Source: Phallusia mammillata
Lineage: Eukaryota > Chordata > Ascidiacea > Phlebobranchia > Ascidiidae
NCBI GenBank assembly: GCA_003260075.1
Contig: QLIY01000082.1
Location: forward strand, 186,001 to 250,000
DNA: 64,000 bases
Reading direction: 5' to 3'
The position numbers and the translations under genes are program-made. This document shows, piece after piece, positions 23,001-35,041 of this stretch. Under the pieces are notes generated by a model. It was given only the letters and a program-made list of their open reading frames with translations. It searched no databases and was not told where the DNA came from. Numbering within the stretch: the stretch's first letter is position 1; each line of letters begins with the position of its first letter.

Positions 23001-23702
23001 CAAAGTATTGTTTGCCATTCAAGTAATTGGTGACTCGTGATTTACAATATCCTACACACAGTTTATCATCTTGATCCGAACGTGTTTTTTTTTGTGAGTG
23101 ACGGAAATTGGTTCTCTGTCAACCAAAGAGGACTTTTAACGTACTGCCGCTGCGACTGCAAAACAATACAGAATTGTAAGCGGGTTTGGCCATAACCCGG
23201 CCCGAACCTGAATTCTTCTTAAATGCTTAAATAAGGTGTAAAGGTGTTAAGATTGCGGCCCAAATCAAGCCTTTATTATTCAAACTCAAATTCTAAACTA
23301 AACCGAATCTGAACTGAAGGCACGATCTATTCACATCTGATTCAATTTGGAAAACAAAGACAAACCATTTGGAAACACAACATAACAATTATAAGCATCA
23401 TTTAGTCCATTGCTTTTTGACGTGACGACAAAAAATAAGAATAAAATGCTTACTATCTGAGTAGCTCCATTCACTTGATGAAACACCTGGTAAAAATAGG
23501 TATAGCGTTGGATATGACTTACAGCAAATAAGAAAAACATAACAAATAAATTATGTGTATAGCTTCATCTTATTGCCGTTTAAAATCTATGTTTGCCCCT
23601 TCTTAATAAACATACATTTCTAAAAGCACCTACTGATAAAGAACTTTCAATACCTGTTGCAAACAACAAACAACAAACAAAAAGGAACAATGAAGTCTTC
23701 AT
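20096..23702 (-). CDS. Alpha-carbonic anhydrase A, secreted type (one exon missing from assembly)
   Basis: Exons in transcript order: 23702-23654 (signal peptide [16 protein letters not shown]), 23486-23454 (SSSEWSYSD), [missing], 22688-22624, 22234-22061, 21546-21398, 20641-20560 and 20233-20096 (TAA). Hallmarks: QYHFHWASR with two zinc His, FAEMHIVH with the third, [14 protein letters not shown] with the substrate-pocket Thr, and NNFRPCQ near the end. Carbonic anhydrases interconvert CO2 and bicarbonate. Exon sizes 65, 149 and 82 match genes B and C. The exon that should carry QSPI and NNGH is absent; its place (22690-23450) holds a single N and pieces copied from elsewhere. The exon ending at 22061 is followed by GCGAGT, a GC donor. 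The short C-terminus (KPSRLWNK) has no GPI tail, so the product is probably secreted. Confidence 0.85.
20725..21042. mobile_element. hAT-type MITE, 318 bp
   Basis: Termini CAGGGGTGGGCAACCT and AGGTTGCCCACCCCTG are inverted. The target duplication is ATCTAGAT/ATCCAGAT. The body contains GCGGGCCTCATACC and GTGGCCCGCGGGCCGC, typical of this hAT end type. It lies in an intron of carbonic anhydrase A. Confidence 0.85.
21833..21870 (-). ncRNA. Decayed hammerhead-like motif
   Basis: On the minus strand: GCTGCA, CTGATGG, GATCCGGTAGCTC, GAAA, CAGTGTCTG. The core has G in place of the last A, and stem III has lost about six bases compared with 61527-61576. The surroundings (TGGAGTGCCGTTAGACAGC on minus) match the repeat around 12955-13040, so this is a dead relative. 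Confidence 0.45.
22740..22800 (+). ncRNA. Minimal hammerhead-like motif in carbonic anhydrase A intron
   Basis: CTGATGA (22750-22756), stem II TGACA/TTGTC with loop TAGTT, GAAA (22772-22775), then CGTTTGTT. This is a two-pair stem III (AC with GT) closing a GTTT loop, and the cleavage triplet would be GTT. CATTT upstream can pair with AAATG downstream as part of stem I. Transcribed antisense to the host gene. Confidence 0.4.
22971..23150. other. Chimeric patch after a single N
   Basis: Immediately after the N at 22971, 55 bases equal 38892-38946 (part of a carbonic anhydrase C exon, same orientation). The next ~123 bases equal 31609-31730. Two unrelated distant pieces abutting here indicate wrongly placed filler where carbonic anhydrase A has lost an exon. 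Confidence 0.75.
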
Positions 23703-25761
23703 GCTTGTAAGTTTGTAACTATACAAGTCCTAACTTTGAACAGATTTGGTTGTACTATTGGCAATGCATATAAGTTTATGTGATCGGCTTAACTTCACAC
23801 TTTAAACTGCTGGAAGGAAACATACCTTGAACAGGATAAAATGATTTGTCGAACCAAGGTGAAATCATTAGGCTATTGTTTTTAATTTACCTTTGTTACT
23901 TTGTTGGACTTTAATACAGTTATAGCTTATTTAAAATTAAATTATAAGGTCTTTTTTTGCTTTAAATTAGCTTTAGATTTTATCAATACGTGTGTTATAC
24001 ATTAATAACTATATTTCCTTTATTATTATTATTGTAGCCAATAATTCCCCCTTTTTAAAACTTACATATGTGCATTGTTTCAATCGTTATTAATGTAACA
24101 TGCAAAAACGCGCACTTGATTTTCTTCGTTTCTTTCCAAACTTAACTGAATGCGTTGTGTTTGTTTTTCAGGCTACAAAAGCAATTTCAACCCCCCCCCC
24201 TTCAATCGTTATTAATGTAACATGCAAAAACGCGCACTTGATTTTCTTTGTTTCTTTCCAAACTTAACTGAATGCGGTGTGTTTTGTTTTTCAGGCTACA
24301 AAAGCAATTTCATTCCGCACTAAAATGTATTGGAAACAAGGAATTGGAGCAAAAAAGTTCTTTAAATGCAATTTGCTGGGAATCTTGGAAACATTAAGTC
24401 AATGTGCAGCCAACTTTATCTTTGGATATTTACCTTGAAGTGTAGACTAAATGCTGCCATGGCATTTTATAAGGTATTACACGTTTTGTTGCTTTGTACT
24501 GCTTGTTAAACTGACATTTTGTGTTATTGCTAGCCTTGGATAATGTTGTTCCTTTATATTATTGGTAAGTTGAGGTGAGTTTTAAGTGAAAAATACATCC
24601 TGCATTTTGAACTAAAATTGCCGAAAAATAACCATGTCTTTGAACTGTGGAGTTTTGAGGGTTGGTAAAATGAAGGGACAGTCTTGTGAATTTCTGAGCT
24701 GCTGGCAACCAACACAGCAAGCATCTGTACAATCTACAGAGGCGTTTTTGGCCTCCGGAGGAACTTGTTTTTTTCTACTATAGTTTGCCATGTAGCCTAC
24801 ACTTCAGAAAAACAAAGCAGGGTGTATTACAATCGGTTGAGTAGAGAGTAGCTGCATAAGCTACTTGCAAACTGTGTTATAGCATAAAAATATATGGTAT
24901 AGGGTGAAAATGTACAATAAGCAAATTTGGTTGAAGTGAAGTCTCAATTTGTGCCAACTCCAACTGAAAAGAATTTTTCTTCCCAATTAAGCCACCTACA
25001 TTTGTCTAGTATCAAATCATATTGACAAAAAACATTGTTCAAACAATACATGTATTTCACGAAGTGACGTCATACGAACTATTACGTCATAAAGACGATT
25101 GTTATTCAGTCTCATGGGACATTGCACACAATTATATCACTAGGAAATAAATGATGAAACATAAACACATAATTTGGTGTGGACAAGTAGTTTTGAGTAT
25201 CAATGAAACTTTAAAGCCAAGGTAAAGCCCCCCCCCCTTGCACACAATTATATCACTAGGAAATAAATGATGAAACATAAACACACATAATTTGGTGTGG
25301 ATAAGTAGTTTTGAGTATCAATGAAACTTTAAAGCCAAGGTAAAATATATACGACATATAAATTGAATTCACACAAATTTGTTGAATGATTTTCTTTTGT
25401 CAGTCAAGGTGTGCAGTGACAATTTGTTTTTATAAAAATCTACACTTGCTTTATAGTACTTGTATCCAATTCGGTAAAAGATAACTAATAACTTTTGGTA
25501 AACTTGTTCAACAGCATGACAATACTTTTTATGAGGCCATCAATTAAGTCTTTGATTTATATGTTGAATGCATTTGAGTTCAAAATTGTTCAGCCGACAT
25601 GATTTTTAAAGCGGATTTCAGCTGTGTTAAAACAACAAGGTGGCGATAGGAATCATGGTTATCAGTAGCCCCCCCCCCTTAAGTCTTTGATTTATATGTT
25701 GAATGCATTTGAGTTCAAAATTGTTCTGCCGACATGATTTTTAAAGCGGATTTCAGCTGTG
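23703..25761. other. Intergenic between carbonic anhydrases A and B, duplicated joins
   Basis: No gene seen. Three diverged direct duplications each flank a ten-C run: 24076-24312 (run 24191-24200), 25120-25345 (run 25228-25237) and 25540-25800 (run 25669-25678). The third duplicates the 3' end and flank of carbonic anhydrase B. The rest is AT-rich unique sequence. Confidence 0.6.
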
Positions 25762-28700
25762 TTAAAACAACAAGATGGCGATGGGAATCATGGTTATCAG
25801 TACAAACTTGATTTTGGATTGTTGATTGAAATCGGGTGATTTATTTCCAGGTTTTGTCACGATTCGGCCATTGAGGTTTTGCGTTGGTCGAAAGTTGTCT
25901 CCAATGAGATATTGTTGTCCTGTTTCTGTGTTGTTGTAATACAACATTGACTGCCATTCTTGCTTCTGCAAAATAGTGTTTGCCATTTTTAACACTGTAA
26001 ATTATGTTATACTGACTATGACTATTATGGCAACCTTTTCAGCAATATTTGATTAAAGAAGTTGGTTTTGAGTTAATTTTACCAAACAATTGAGAGTTTA
26101 TTTTGTTCGTTGAAAGAAAACATAGCGACGTGCACTAAAACAATCACCAAGCCGGAAATAGATGCGCAATGTTAAAGCTCAAACAGTCAAGGGCACAATC
26201 GGCAAATGACTAATCGCGCTGCAGTTACACTATACGTATCACACCTATCGCTAAATATGACCCTGGTTTCAGGTTTAATGTATAATTAAAGTGCTAGTAC
26301 CTTACAAAGTTCTGTTGCGTCCAAAAAATTAACAAGTAAAAATTGCCTTAAAATTTGGGGATTAAATGTGCTTTACAAAAATTTTTGGTAAGGGTCACTG
26401 GCTTACCTGCGAATTCGAAATGGATATTGGAGTTTTGAAAACCGACCAAACAACCACTTCATTGCAAAGAGGCGTAGTAAGGGAACCGCTGAATTGAAAA
26501 ACAAATTGGTGTCAATAATTAGCACCACTATGCAGTTTACGAAATGTGGTAAAAGAACAGTTGTATAGGCTACAAAGCTATTTGTCAAAAAGTTTTTTTA
26601 CACAGCAGACATAGTTTGTTTTGTTATGGTTTTTATTGCATCGGTTTACAACAGGGGTCGGCAACCTTTTAGACGACGCGTGCCACTTTACTTGTTATTT
26701 CCATGTGTTGATGACCTCGCGTCCCTCGCGTGAGTGTTTTGTGCATGTAAGGCTGAATTTTAAGACAATGACATGATAAAAACTATAACAAGCAGTGTAA
26801 TAGGTTAAATTGTTACTTAAACACGCAAATCGGTTGGCGTGTCCTGAAGACCACCTCGCGTGCAAACCTTGGTATGCATGCTAGGGGTTGCCGACCCCTG
26901 CTTAACAACTTAATGAAACGAAAGAGACAGCGTATATAAGTCTACCTGTATCTGTAGAACATCGTCAAATCTTTGGGCAGAAAATCGCTGACAGGCAATG
27001 GTGTATTGACGATAGCAGATTCCCCGGTGTATTTTACTTTCTTGGCAAGATGAAGCAACTTATCGAATGCTGTGTTGTTGCTAATTGCATCAGCCTGAAC
27101 AGTTTAAAGTTTCTCAATGCAAATTAATTCATAAATTTATAATTAGCTTGTTTTTTTAGCCATAAAAAGGTTACAACACTGATAGACTAATAGCTCAATT
27201 AGACCTAAAAAGCGACATGCTTTATTCCATAACGTGGCAGCAAACGCTTATAATTAGTGACGGTTTTAGCACTATTTTTCACTGATGGTGACAAACCGTT
27301 TTTGAAACGTTAATAGTTTTTTACGTGGCACTGATGCCAGTAAGTGTTTACATTATACCAGTGAGTATATTTTCCTTATTGGTCTCATTTACCTGTATGA
27401 AGAAACCAAGTACGGCAATTCCATTCTTTTCGTTGAGCTGATTATTTTTCGTGTTATTGTTATTGTGAACAATGTGCATTTCAGCAAAGTACTGTTTCCC
27501 GTTCAAAGTGTGCTCGGATCCGCCAGATCTGCTGCCTTGAAGCGCCCAGTGAAAATGAAACTGGGCTGGCTGCGAAAAAACAATTGATTTTCTTGGCTTT
27601 TTGATTTGGGCTTATAAACGGTAGGGCTATTAACATAAGAACTCACAGTAGCCAGGTTTAAAAAAATTGCTCACTCAGCAATTATTGTCACCGTAAACAG
27701 CTATGCTCCGTTGCGTCACTTATCGGAAATTTATCCAACCTGCCTACTGTGAGTTCTTGCGTTATAGCTTTACCCTTTTAAACGGGAGTTGTCAGAGTTG
27801 TAAGTTGGGCTTGGCTTTTCGGGCCGGGTTAGGGCATAGGTTTAAATAAAACGGGCTTGATTTGAACTAGACTTGAGACTCAGCCAGTTTTATGTCGTAA
27901 TTTTTAACTTTAAAAACTTAACTTTCGGGCCTAATTCACGCTTTGTACTGTACCAAGTTTTTGGTTTAGGCGGTTTCAAGCTTGTAATTTCGGATTTTGG
28001 CCGTTTTAGATCCATGTTCGTGTAATGTCAAAACGATAATGACTTTGCGTGTCAACATTTTTGGGCACTTTGTCCTAGTGATTTGAATGAGAGTAGTAGG
28101 CTAAGTCAGGCCGGACTTTTCGGGTTTAGGGTTCTCCAAAAAAACGGGGTTGATTCGGGCCTGACTTTACACTGTTTGTCAGTATTTTTTTGAAAAAAAG
28201 GTAACTAGCTACGTAGTTATTTGCTGGAGCTGACCTAATGTTTGTCCAATCATTATAATTTCAAAGCGTGGCAAATGAACTATTAAATTGAATTGAATGT
28301 TTATGCTAAAACGCAAAGTTTAGTATTTTTCTTGAACTTACCCAGTAAACACCTGGCAACAGTTTTCGGTCATTGATCATGTATCCGCCTCCAACGTTCA
28401 CTTGTACTGTTAAAATATAAGACTTTACTGTATGTGGGGTACAAAGCGGCAAAAAAACGTTTAAATACCGATTTGCAAACGTTTTTAGATGCAGAAAAAA
28501 TATATTTTCTAGTATAGAGAATAAAAACCGCAATTAGTATGTAACGAAGTTTCCAAATTGAAATATATTCCTTAATACAGGGTTGCGATAAAAAAAATCT
28601 GACAGCTAACTACAAATGGTCAATAACTTCGATTAGCTCCTTTTTTATCCTGAATATTCAATAAATTATATGCAACTATGTCTAGTTTATCCCTAAACAT

Positions 28701-30622
28701 AGGCTAATTAACGTCCTGAGAACCACACAAATAGTCTTCTTACCAACGGTTGAGAACCACTGTATTGGTGCAATCGGTCCCAGTAGTTGTCTTTGATAAC
28801 TGAAATGTTGACTTAACTTACGTGAATGGCCGTTGTTAATGACCGTATTCGATATCGGGTTGGGAATAAAGTGATTTTTCGTGAACGTTCCCAAGGTTGC
28901 GTTGGTTTGTGCTTCCGAATCAACGATGGCGATGGGAGATTGCATCTTTCCATTGCATTTCGTGTTTGCAAGGTGATTCCAGGCGCTCACTGCACACGGA
29001 ATCAACGTACATGATTAGATTAATCTAAAGAAATATATCACTTTGAAGTTGACAGGTTAAATGACAATCAAAACTTAGTATTTATATAAGCTGTTTTTGC
29101 CAGGCACAATATCAACCCCCCCCCCCTAGATTAATCTAAAGAAATATATCACTTTGAAGTTGACAGGTTAAATGGCAATTAAAAACTTAGTAGGCTATTT
29201 ATATAAGCTGTTTTTGCCAGGCACAATATCAACTTTGTAGATCTCTTCTGGCAATTGTATTTTTATACCGACGTTTCGACGTCCTATACAGGTCGCCTTT
29301 ATCAGGGTAAATAACACTGAATGCGCTTAGTACAGTGCACGATAAACAAAGGAAAATGAAAGAAATAAGCAATTTCCAGAAGATCTCTATAAAGTTGACG
29401 TATTACTTTTTTTATTAATTTTTTTTTCAGATAAAAGTAGAATCACACGTGCAGAAATAATTTACTTACAAAATCAGGTTTCTAACCTAAGTACAAGCCC
29501 AAAACCTGGTCCGAGTACAATGGCATAACGTATGAGACCATTTTGGCCTAGAAAAAATAAAGCATAGAACTGTGCTGCGTGCAAACTAACAGGCTATTGC
29601 AGCGGAGAACTTTGCAAATCGAGGGTTGCACTTGCTTCGCAAATCTAGGGTACAGCAGACAGTTCCCTGTGCGTGTTGAAATTTTGTAACTTTTGTTAAA
29701 CATGATTGATTGTGGCTACGAACAACCATTACGATGTTGTAACAAATCCGTGTTATCCGCATGTTTAGCACAGAGATTGACATGCTGAATCGAGTTTGTA
29801 AAATGAACGAATTTTCAATGCGAGCTGGTCCAGTTCGAAGATCCGGAAATTCAGAACCACATTTTTTTTTACTAAATCCCAAATAGTTAATTATTTTGCG
29901 ACACAATTAGGACCAGTGTTGTCCAATTTGTTTAAACTTAAAAAAAACGACCAAAAAAGCACGGCTTTAAGCATTGACACCTATTTAAGCATTTAAAAGG
30001 TTACACTATTTCACTTAATACAAGTTTTACTTACAATTTGTGTACGACCAAGAACTGCTTGCTGTTGCTCCTGTAAATTAAAAACAAAGATCGTGATAGC
30101 CTAAATCAGCCGGTTCGCACCGGTTCTATAGAACCGTCTCACGGAATTTTATGAGATCAGCAAACCGGTTAGCATTACTGGTTACTGTCAATGGACTTTT
30201 GTAACAGAACCGACTGACAAAAAATTGAATCCCACCACTGCTTAAATATGCCATGATTATTTAAATACTTAAGTACATTTTAAATATTTTACTTTTAAAT
30301 ACACATTTTATAATAAAAGTATAATTTTTAACACGGGACTTTTTGGGTGCTTTAGTTTCACCACAATGCACGTTAAGGTTATAGCTACTCCTTACACATC
30401 CATTGTATTTGTGATAATATGTAATGTTATATACTTAAAACACCGGCCCCCCCCCCTTTACTTTTAAATACACATTTTATAATAAAAGTATAATTTTTAA
30501 CACGAGACTTTTTGGGTGCTTTAGTTTCACCACAATGCACGTTAAGGTTATATACTTAAAACACGGAAATAATTACCTGCAACTAGTCCAAGGAGAAGAA
30601 TTGACGTTGAAAATAAATGCAT
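25762..30622 (-). CDS. Alpha-carbonic anhydrase B, GPI-anchored type (8 exons, 308 aa)
   Basis: Exons in transcript order: 30622-30577 (signal peptide MHLFSTSILLLGLVA), 30070-30035, 28989-28822, 28406-28342, 27569-27393, 27094-26946, 26488-26407 and 25965-25762. Phases agree throughout. Visible: KMQSPIAIV, VINNGHS (His of the proton shuttle), QFHFHWAL with zinc ligands His110 and His112, FAEMHIVH with His137, GSLTTPLCNEVVVW, and GDNFRPTQ. A Cys in TKCNG and one in TPLC fit the disulfide of extracellular family members. The last ~16 residues (IKFVLITMIPIAILLF) are hydrophobic and end at the stop, as in GPI-anchor signals of the CA4 type. It should hydrate CO2 at the outer cell surface. Confidence 0.9.
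26652..26900. mobile_element. hAT-type MITE in carbonic anhydrase B intron
   Basis: Termini CAGGGGTCGGCAACC and GGTTGCCGACCCCTG are inverted. The flanking eights GTTTACAA and CTTAACAA agree at six positions. No coding frame. Confidence 0.75.
27282..27307 (+). ncRNA. Degenerate minimal hammerhead-like motif
   Basis: CTGATGG, TGACAAACCGTTTTT, GAAA, CGTTAATAG. It resembles the motif at 22750, but the core end and stem II have decayed. It lies in an intron of carbonic anhydrase B. Confidence 0.25.
29040..29235 (+). repeat. Direct duplication with ten-C join
   Basis: About 90 bases starting TAGATTAATCTAAAGAAATA occur on both sides of the C run at 29116-29126, with one four-base indel and two substitutions. 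Confidence 0.75.
29262..29320 (-). ncRNA. Minimal hammerhead-like motif (core G changed)
   Basis: On minus: CTGATAA (29305-29299), stem II GGCGACC/GGACGTC around TGTATA, GAAA (29277-29274), then CGTCGGTATAAAAATAC. The two-pair stem III closes GTCG and the triplet is GTA. One core G is A, which should reduce cleavage. The same repeat, with a perfect CTGATGA, lies at 52490-52521. It sits in an intron of carbonic anhydrase B. Confidence 0.4.
30101..30240. mobile_element. CAGTGGTGGGATTC-family MITE, truncated at one end
   Basis: Contains CAGCCGGTTCGCACCGGTTC at the left and ends GAATCCCACCACTG. The outer left terminus is missing. It lies in intron 1 of carbonic anhydrase B. Confidence 0.6.
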
Positions 30623-32140
30623 AATTTTTACTCTTGTCCTTCTAACCAAATAAACCATTAACCACTAGAACCTCGACCTAAAGTTTGATCCCTGCAAACA
30701 GGACATAAGGTGAAAGTTGTGTGATGTAATAACTACATCCGTCATGTTACTTAAACGTCGATTAATGAGACCACGTGGATACTTCCGTTCTAGTAACTTG
30801 AAAACCGGACAAGGATTTCAAAACCCTGATATAAAGGTGATTCAAGTCAAACTCTTAAATGTTAAATATTTCTTTATATTCTCATCTAACTTTATGAAAT
30901 TATTGATCGCGTTCGACTTGACTCAGTATGACGCTTTATTATAGTTTACTATGGATGTAGTCAGCACATTTGTTTTACCTTGTTCAACTATAAATGGGTA
31001 TAGCTGTTAAATGAATATTTTCGCATAGCCTATCCACTTGCAACGACATGTAAGGCAACAACGCATTAAGTTTGGACTTTTGTTCCTGGTCTAATCTTAG
31101 GGGTAAGCTTTTAACTGCCCGCAACTTAACATCTTAACCTTAACGATGGTACCGCTTTGTATTTCCTGCCCGATATTTGACTTATAACGATTGTTAAATT
31201 AAAGACGCACCAAGAATAACCTCTTTGTGTTCCTTGCCTGGTCTTATACGTAAGCTTTTAACTGTCCGCAACTTGACATTTTGAACTCAGCGGTGCTACC
31301 GCTTTGCATTTTCTATTCATTGAATGACTTTTAACGAAGTTAAAAACGCACCAGAATTGAACTCTTTATGTTTCTGTACCCAGTCTTGAGCGCAAGGTTT
31401 TCACTTATAGTTGCACCACATGATTACAGACAACCTGATATTGCAGACATTGTTTTTCCTGTTTTGTATTAATCCTAAACGTTTTGTCAAAGTAAGGAAA
31501 ACTTTCCTTAACAATTCTACTGCCTTGCATTTCCTACTTGGTCTTGATTTGTTTTCAGTTTTTAGTCTGTTACGCGACTGTTGTCTCCATCTGTCCTACT
31601 GAGTCTCTGGTGACTCGTGATTTACAATATCCTACACACAGTTTATCATCTTGATCCGAACGTGTTTTTTTTTGTGAGTGACGGAAATTGGTTCTCTGTC
31701 AACCAAAGAGGACTTTTAACGTACTGCCGCTTTGTCGACCATGATTTTGAACTTTAACTTACATTATATAAACTTGTATATTAATTGCTGCAGACCAACG
31801 ATCACGGCAAACTTATTTATAAACGACAGTATACAAGGCCTTGAGAAGGCGTTATAAAAACTCAACATTGATTTTTGTTAGTTTTTCAACAACCCTACCT
31901 GTGTGCAAACACACAATTGAAATAACATCACCACACAAGGCCACGTAACATTTAACAGCAGTGCTTGGCAGCTTATATCTTGCTGTTGATTGCACAAATT
32001 AATCTTCCGACTAACGACCATAAGCATCAATCAATTAAGCGCCTTAACGTCAACTGATTGATCTACGACCCTATGTTCGGTTGTCTAATAAACCTCTATC
32101 GACTGTTTCTTAATCTGTTTTCAGTTTTAGACGAGTTTAT

Positions 32141-32317
32141 CCGGTGTTGGGATTCAATATTTTTGTCAGTCGGTTCTATCACAAAAGTCATGTTTTTTAA
32201 GCCGGTTCTGTTACAAAAATTCCATTGACAGTAACCAGTAATGCTAACCGGTTTGCCATAAAATTTCGTGAGACGGTTCTATAGAACCGGTGCGAACCGG
32301 CTGAATCTCACCACCGG
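32141..32317. mobile_element. CAGTGGTGGGATTC-family hAT MITE
   Basis: Starts near CGGTGTTGGGATTCAATA and ends GGCTGAATCTCACCACCGG. The internal CGGTTAGCATTACTGG-type words match the other copies (here inverted). Confidence 0.65.
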
Positions 32318-34108
32318 TTTTATCACATCACAACCACTCGTAGACTAAACAAAACTGTTTAACCTGGCTAAAGGAGTTCAAAAATATTCTTGCCTAATGT
32401 AAGAAGGCAGTAGCCACATGCACGCATTTCACAGAAGCATTTCAGCCGACGGACGCCGTTTTAAAGCTTATCGGCAAATCACCAAATATATATGTTGCTA
32501 ATTATATATTAGTACGAGTTCCTTAACAAAAGGCACGTGGGCAGCTTTTCAATTAATGCGGTTTAAAGCGTACCAGACGAATAAGCGATTTTTAAAGTGA
32601 AAGTCAACGGTCGCTTTTTAATTATTGAACAACTGTTTCATTGTTCGATTACCGCACGCCCGTCGACAAAGCCCCAAAATGCCACTAATATACACCGTCC
32701 ATTAATGAGTCATATATTAATCATTTTTCCCGTTTGCAACCACCGCAGGTCGATAATGGGTTTTCTTTCTTCTTTCCCCTTGATCCAGTTCTTTTTGTTG
32801 TCCTGTCGAGCATGCACAGAAATCCAGAAAAGATTTATTGATTGTATTTTAATGCACTTGCTGTCTTAACTTTTTTAAAGTTTGATCCATGGTGTCTTCT
32901 GTGAACAGAACCGACAACGTTTGATAATTTAATACTTTTTAGAATCGAAATACGACTTGTTGTATCATGATTAGGTCTTTTATTGGTTGTTTAACGTTTC
33001 AATAAATTTAAAGTATTACGTATTTCATATTTTCATACACTTAACCAGAAGATAAAGATAATTTAATTCAAGAACATTTGAAGTCACTTTGAGAAACTTC
33101 TGGCAAAACGTGTTTCACACAAGTTTAACTGTAAAATATTGTTAAAACCGAAATGTTCGAAACAAAACAAATGAATTCCGTGCCTTGAGTGCATTGTATC
33201 CCGTTATAAACGAAATTGGGGAAGATTTGTCAAACAAACATCGGTTCAACCTTGCGAAGCATCAGAGTAAAGCAATAACTGCGAAAAAGCAATAAGAAAC
33301 AATTAAGTTGTTGCTGTGACCTCTTCACAACCTTTCTCGTAAAGCAACAACTATATAGCCTTTCTGCTGATAAACTGATAAACACTATGAAAAAAATACT
33401 TTTTAAGGGTCATTGACGAAAATTCCGTTTGTGTGTTTTGTGAGTTAGTTTAGGCCACAACTTTTTAATTAGAAGCAAACTGCAGGGAAATTTGTTGTAA
33501 CTAGCCATACATCGTTAAAATTCTGCAAAGGAAATTTAGCAACACTCACCTTTCTGAGGGGAGACACATACTTGTTTTTGTATTTGAAAACGCAGGAGTG
33601 TTTTTTAACGTTTTGAAAATCGATATGTGATATATATGACACTGGCCACTGTAAAATTTTTGCAAAGGTTGACAAACAGGCCTCTAAAACAAAAAGTTTG
33701 ACTTGCACCATAACAGCTATACTTGTTAAAGTAGGGTGAGTAAGTGTTGTTCAAGCCGCAAGGTTGACTAAACTTTACTAAAAAAATTCCAAAGACAACG
33801 TATCGTTCTTTCGCACCCGAATTTCGAATTTTTCGAAATTTTTTTCCCGAATTTATGACACAGTTTTGTATTGTAAAGAAGATATTAAACTGTTTTGTTC
33901 GTGTGGGTGTTATTTGCATGTCATTTTTTTCCATTAGCAGGTATTACTTAATGGTGACCTACAATCGTTTCCATTGATTTTGTTTTTCTCTTTTAGAAAA
34001 TGTAGCCTACAGGATTACCTGGTTGATCAAATGTTTTTTTTTATGCAAGGAACAAACGTTGCACATAGAATCTTCTGATTGCAATAAAATTTCGGAGATT
34101 GCGAACGT

Positions 34109-34740
34109 TTGCATTCCTTTTTGCAATGTTGCAGTAAATCTCAAATAATCGTGTCGCGGCTTTCCCCTACGTCCAAGAACGTGCCCACAAACTTCGTGTT
34201 TGCACCAGGTCTCATGACTTTATGTCTAGTTGTGCAACGCCCGACAGAGCACGCTTGTTACCCCCCCCCCCTTTCGGTTTGCGAACGTTTTCCTACTTTT
34301 TGCAATGTTGCAGCAAATCTCAAATAATCGTGTCGCGGCTTTCCCCTGCGTCCAAGAACGTGCCCACAAACTTCGTGTTTGCACCAGGTCTCAGTTGTCC
34401 AACGCCCGACAGAGCACGCTTGTTACGTGACAGAATTTACCTCCTGCGTTGCGGATCACAAACCAAAACTTGCTGACGAATGAAGCCGTCTGATTTTTTG
34501 AAACATATTTCATCAGGATCAAAAGTTGGTTATGGTAACAATGCGGCATAAAAGGGCAAAGTCCGGCCGGAATTTGAGTCACGTTTATCGACATGCACTG
34601 AAGCCCGAACCCCCCCCCCCCCTTTTGAAACATATTTCATCAGGATCAAAAGTTGGTTATGGTAACAATGTGGCATAAAAGGGCAAAGTCCGGCCGGAAT
34701 TTGAGTCACGTTTGTTGAAACTGAAGCCCGAACCCTATCT
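34109..34740 (+). repeat. Two duplicated joins with C runs
   Basis: The segment 34110-34260 recurs at 34280-34425 after C11 (34261-34271). The segment 34497-34609 recurs at 34623-34735 after C13 (34610-34622). Copies differ by several substitutions and small indels. Confidence 0.75.
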
Positions 34741-34891
34741 GACAGTCTAGCCCGACTTCAACTCTGATCAAAAGGTTAAAAAAGTTGATGGTAGTTTTCA
34801 CCCGGTTTCGGTCACGCTTGTGATGTAAAAAATCTCTAACTGTGGCTCGCGGACCCAAGGGAGGTGCGGTATGGTTAAGGCTTAACCGTTA

Positions 34892-35041
34892 AGCAGTTTT
34901 GGGATTCAAATTTTTTGTCAGCCGGTTCTATCACAAAAGTCATATTTTTCATCCTGTAACCAGTAAGGCTGACCGTTTCCAGTTCTCATAAAATTTCGTG
35001 GTTCTATAGAACCGGTGCGAACCGGCTGAAACCCACCACTG
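34892..35041. mobile_element. CAGTGGTGGGATTC-family MITE, internally deleted
   Basis: GGGATTCAAATTTTTTGTCA at the left and GGCTGAAACCCACCACTG at the right, with the family interior shortened. Confidence 0.55.
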
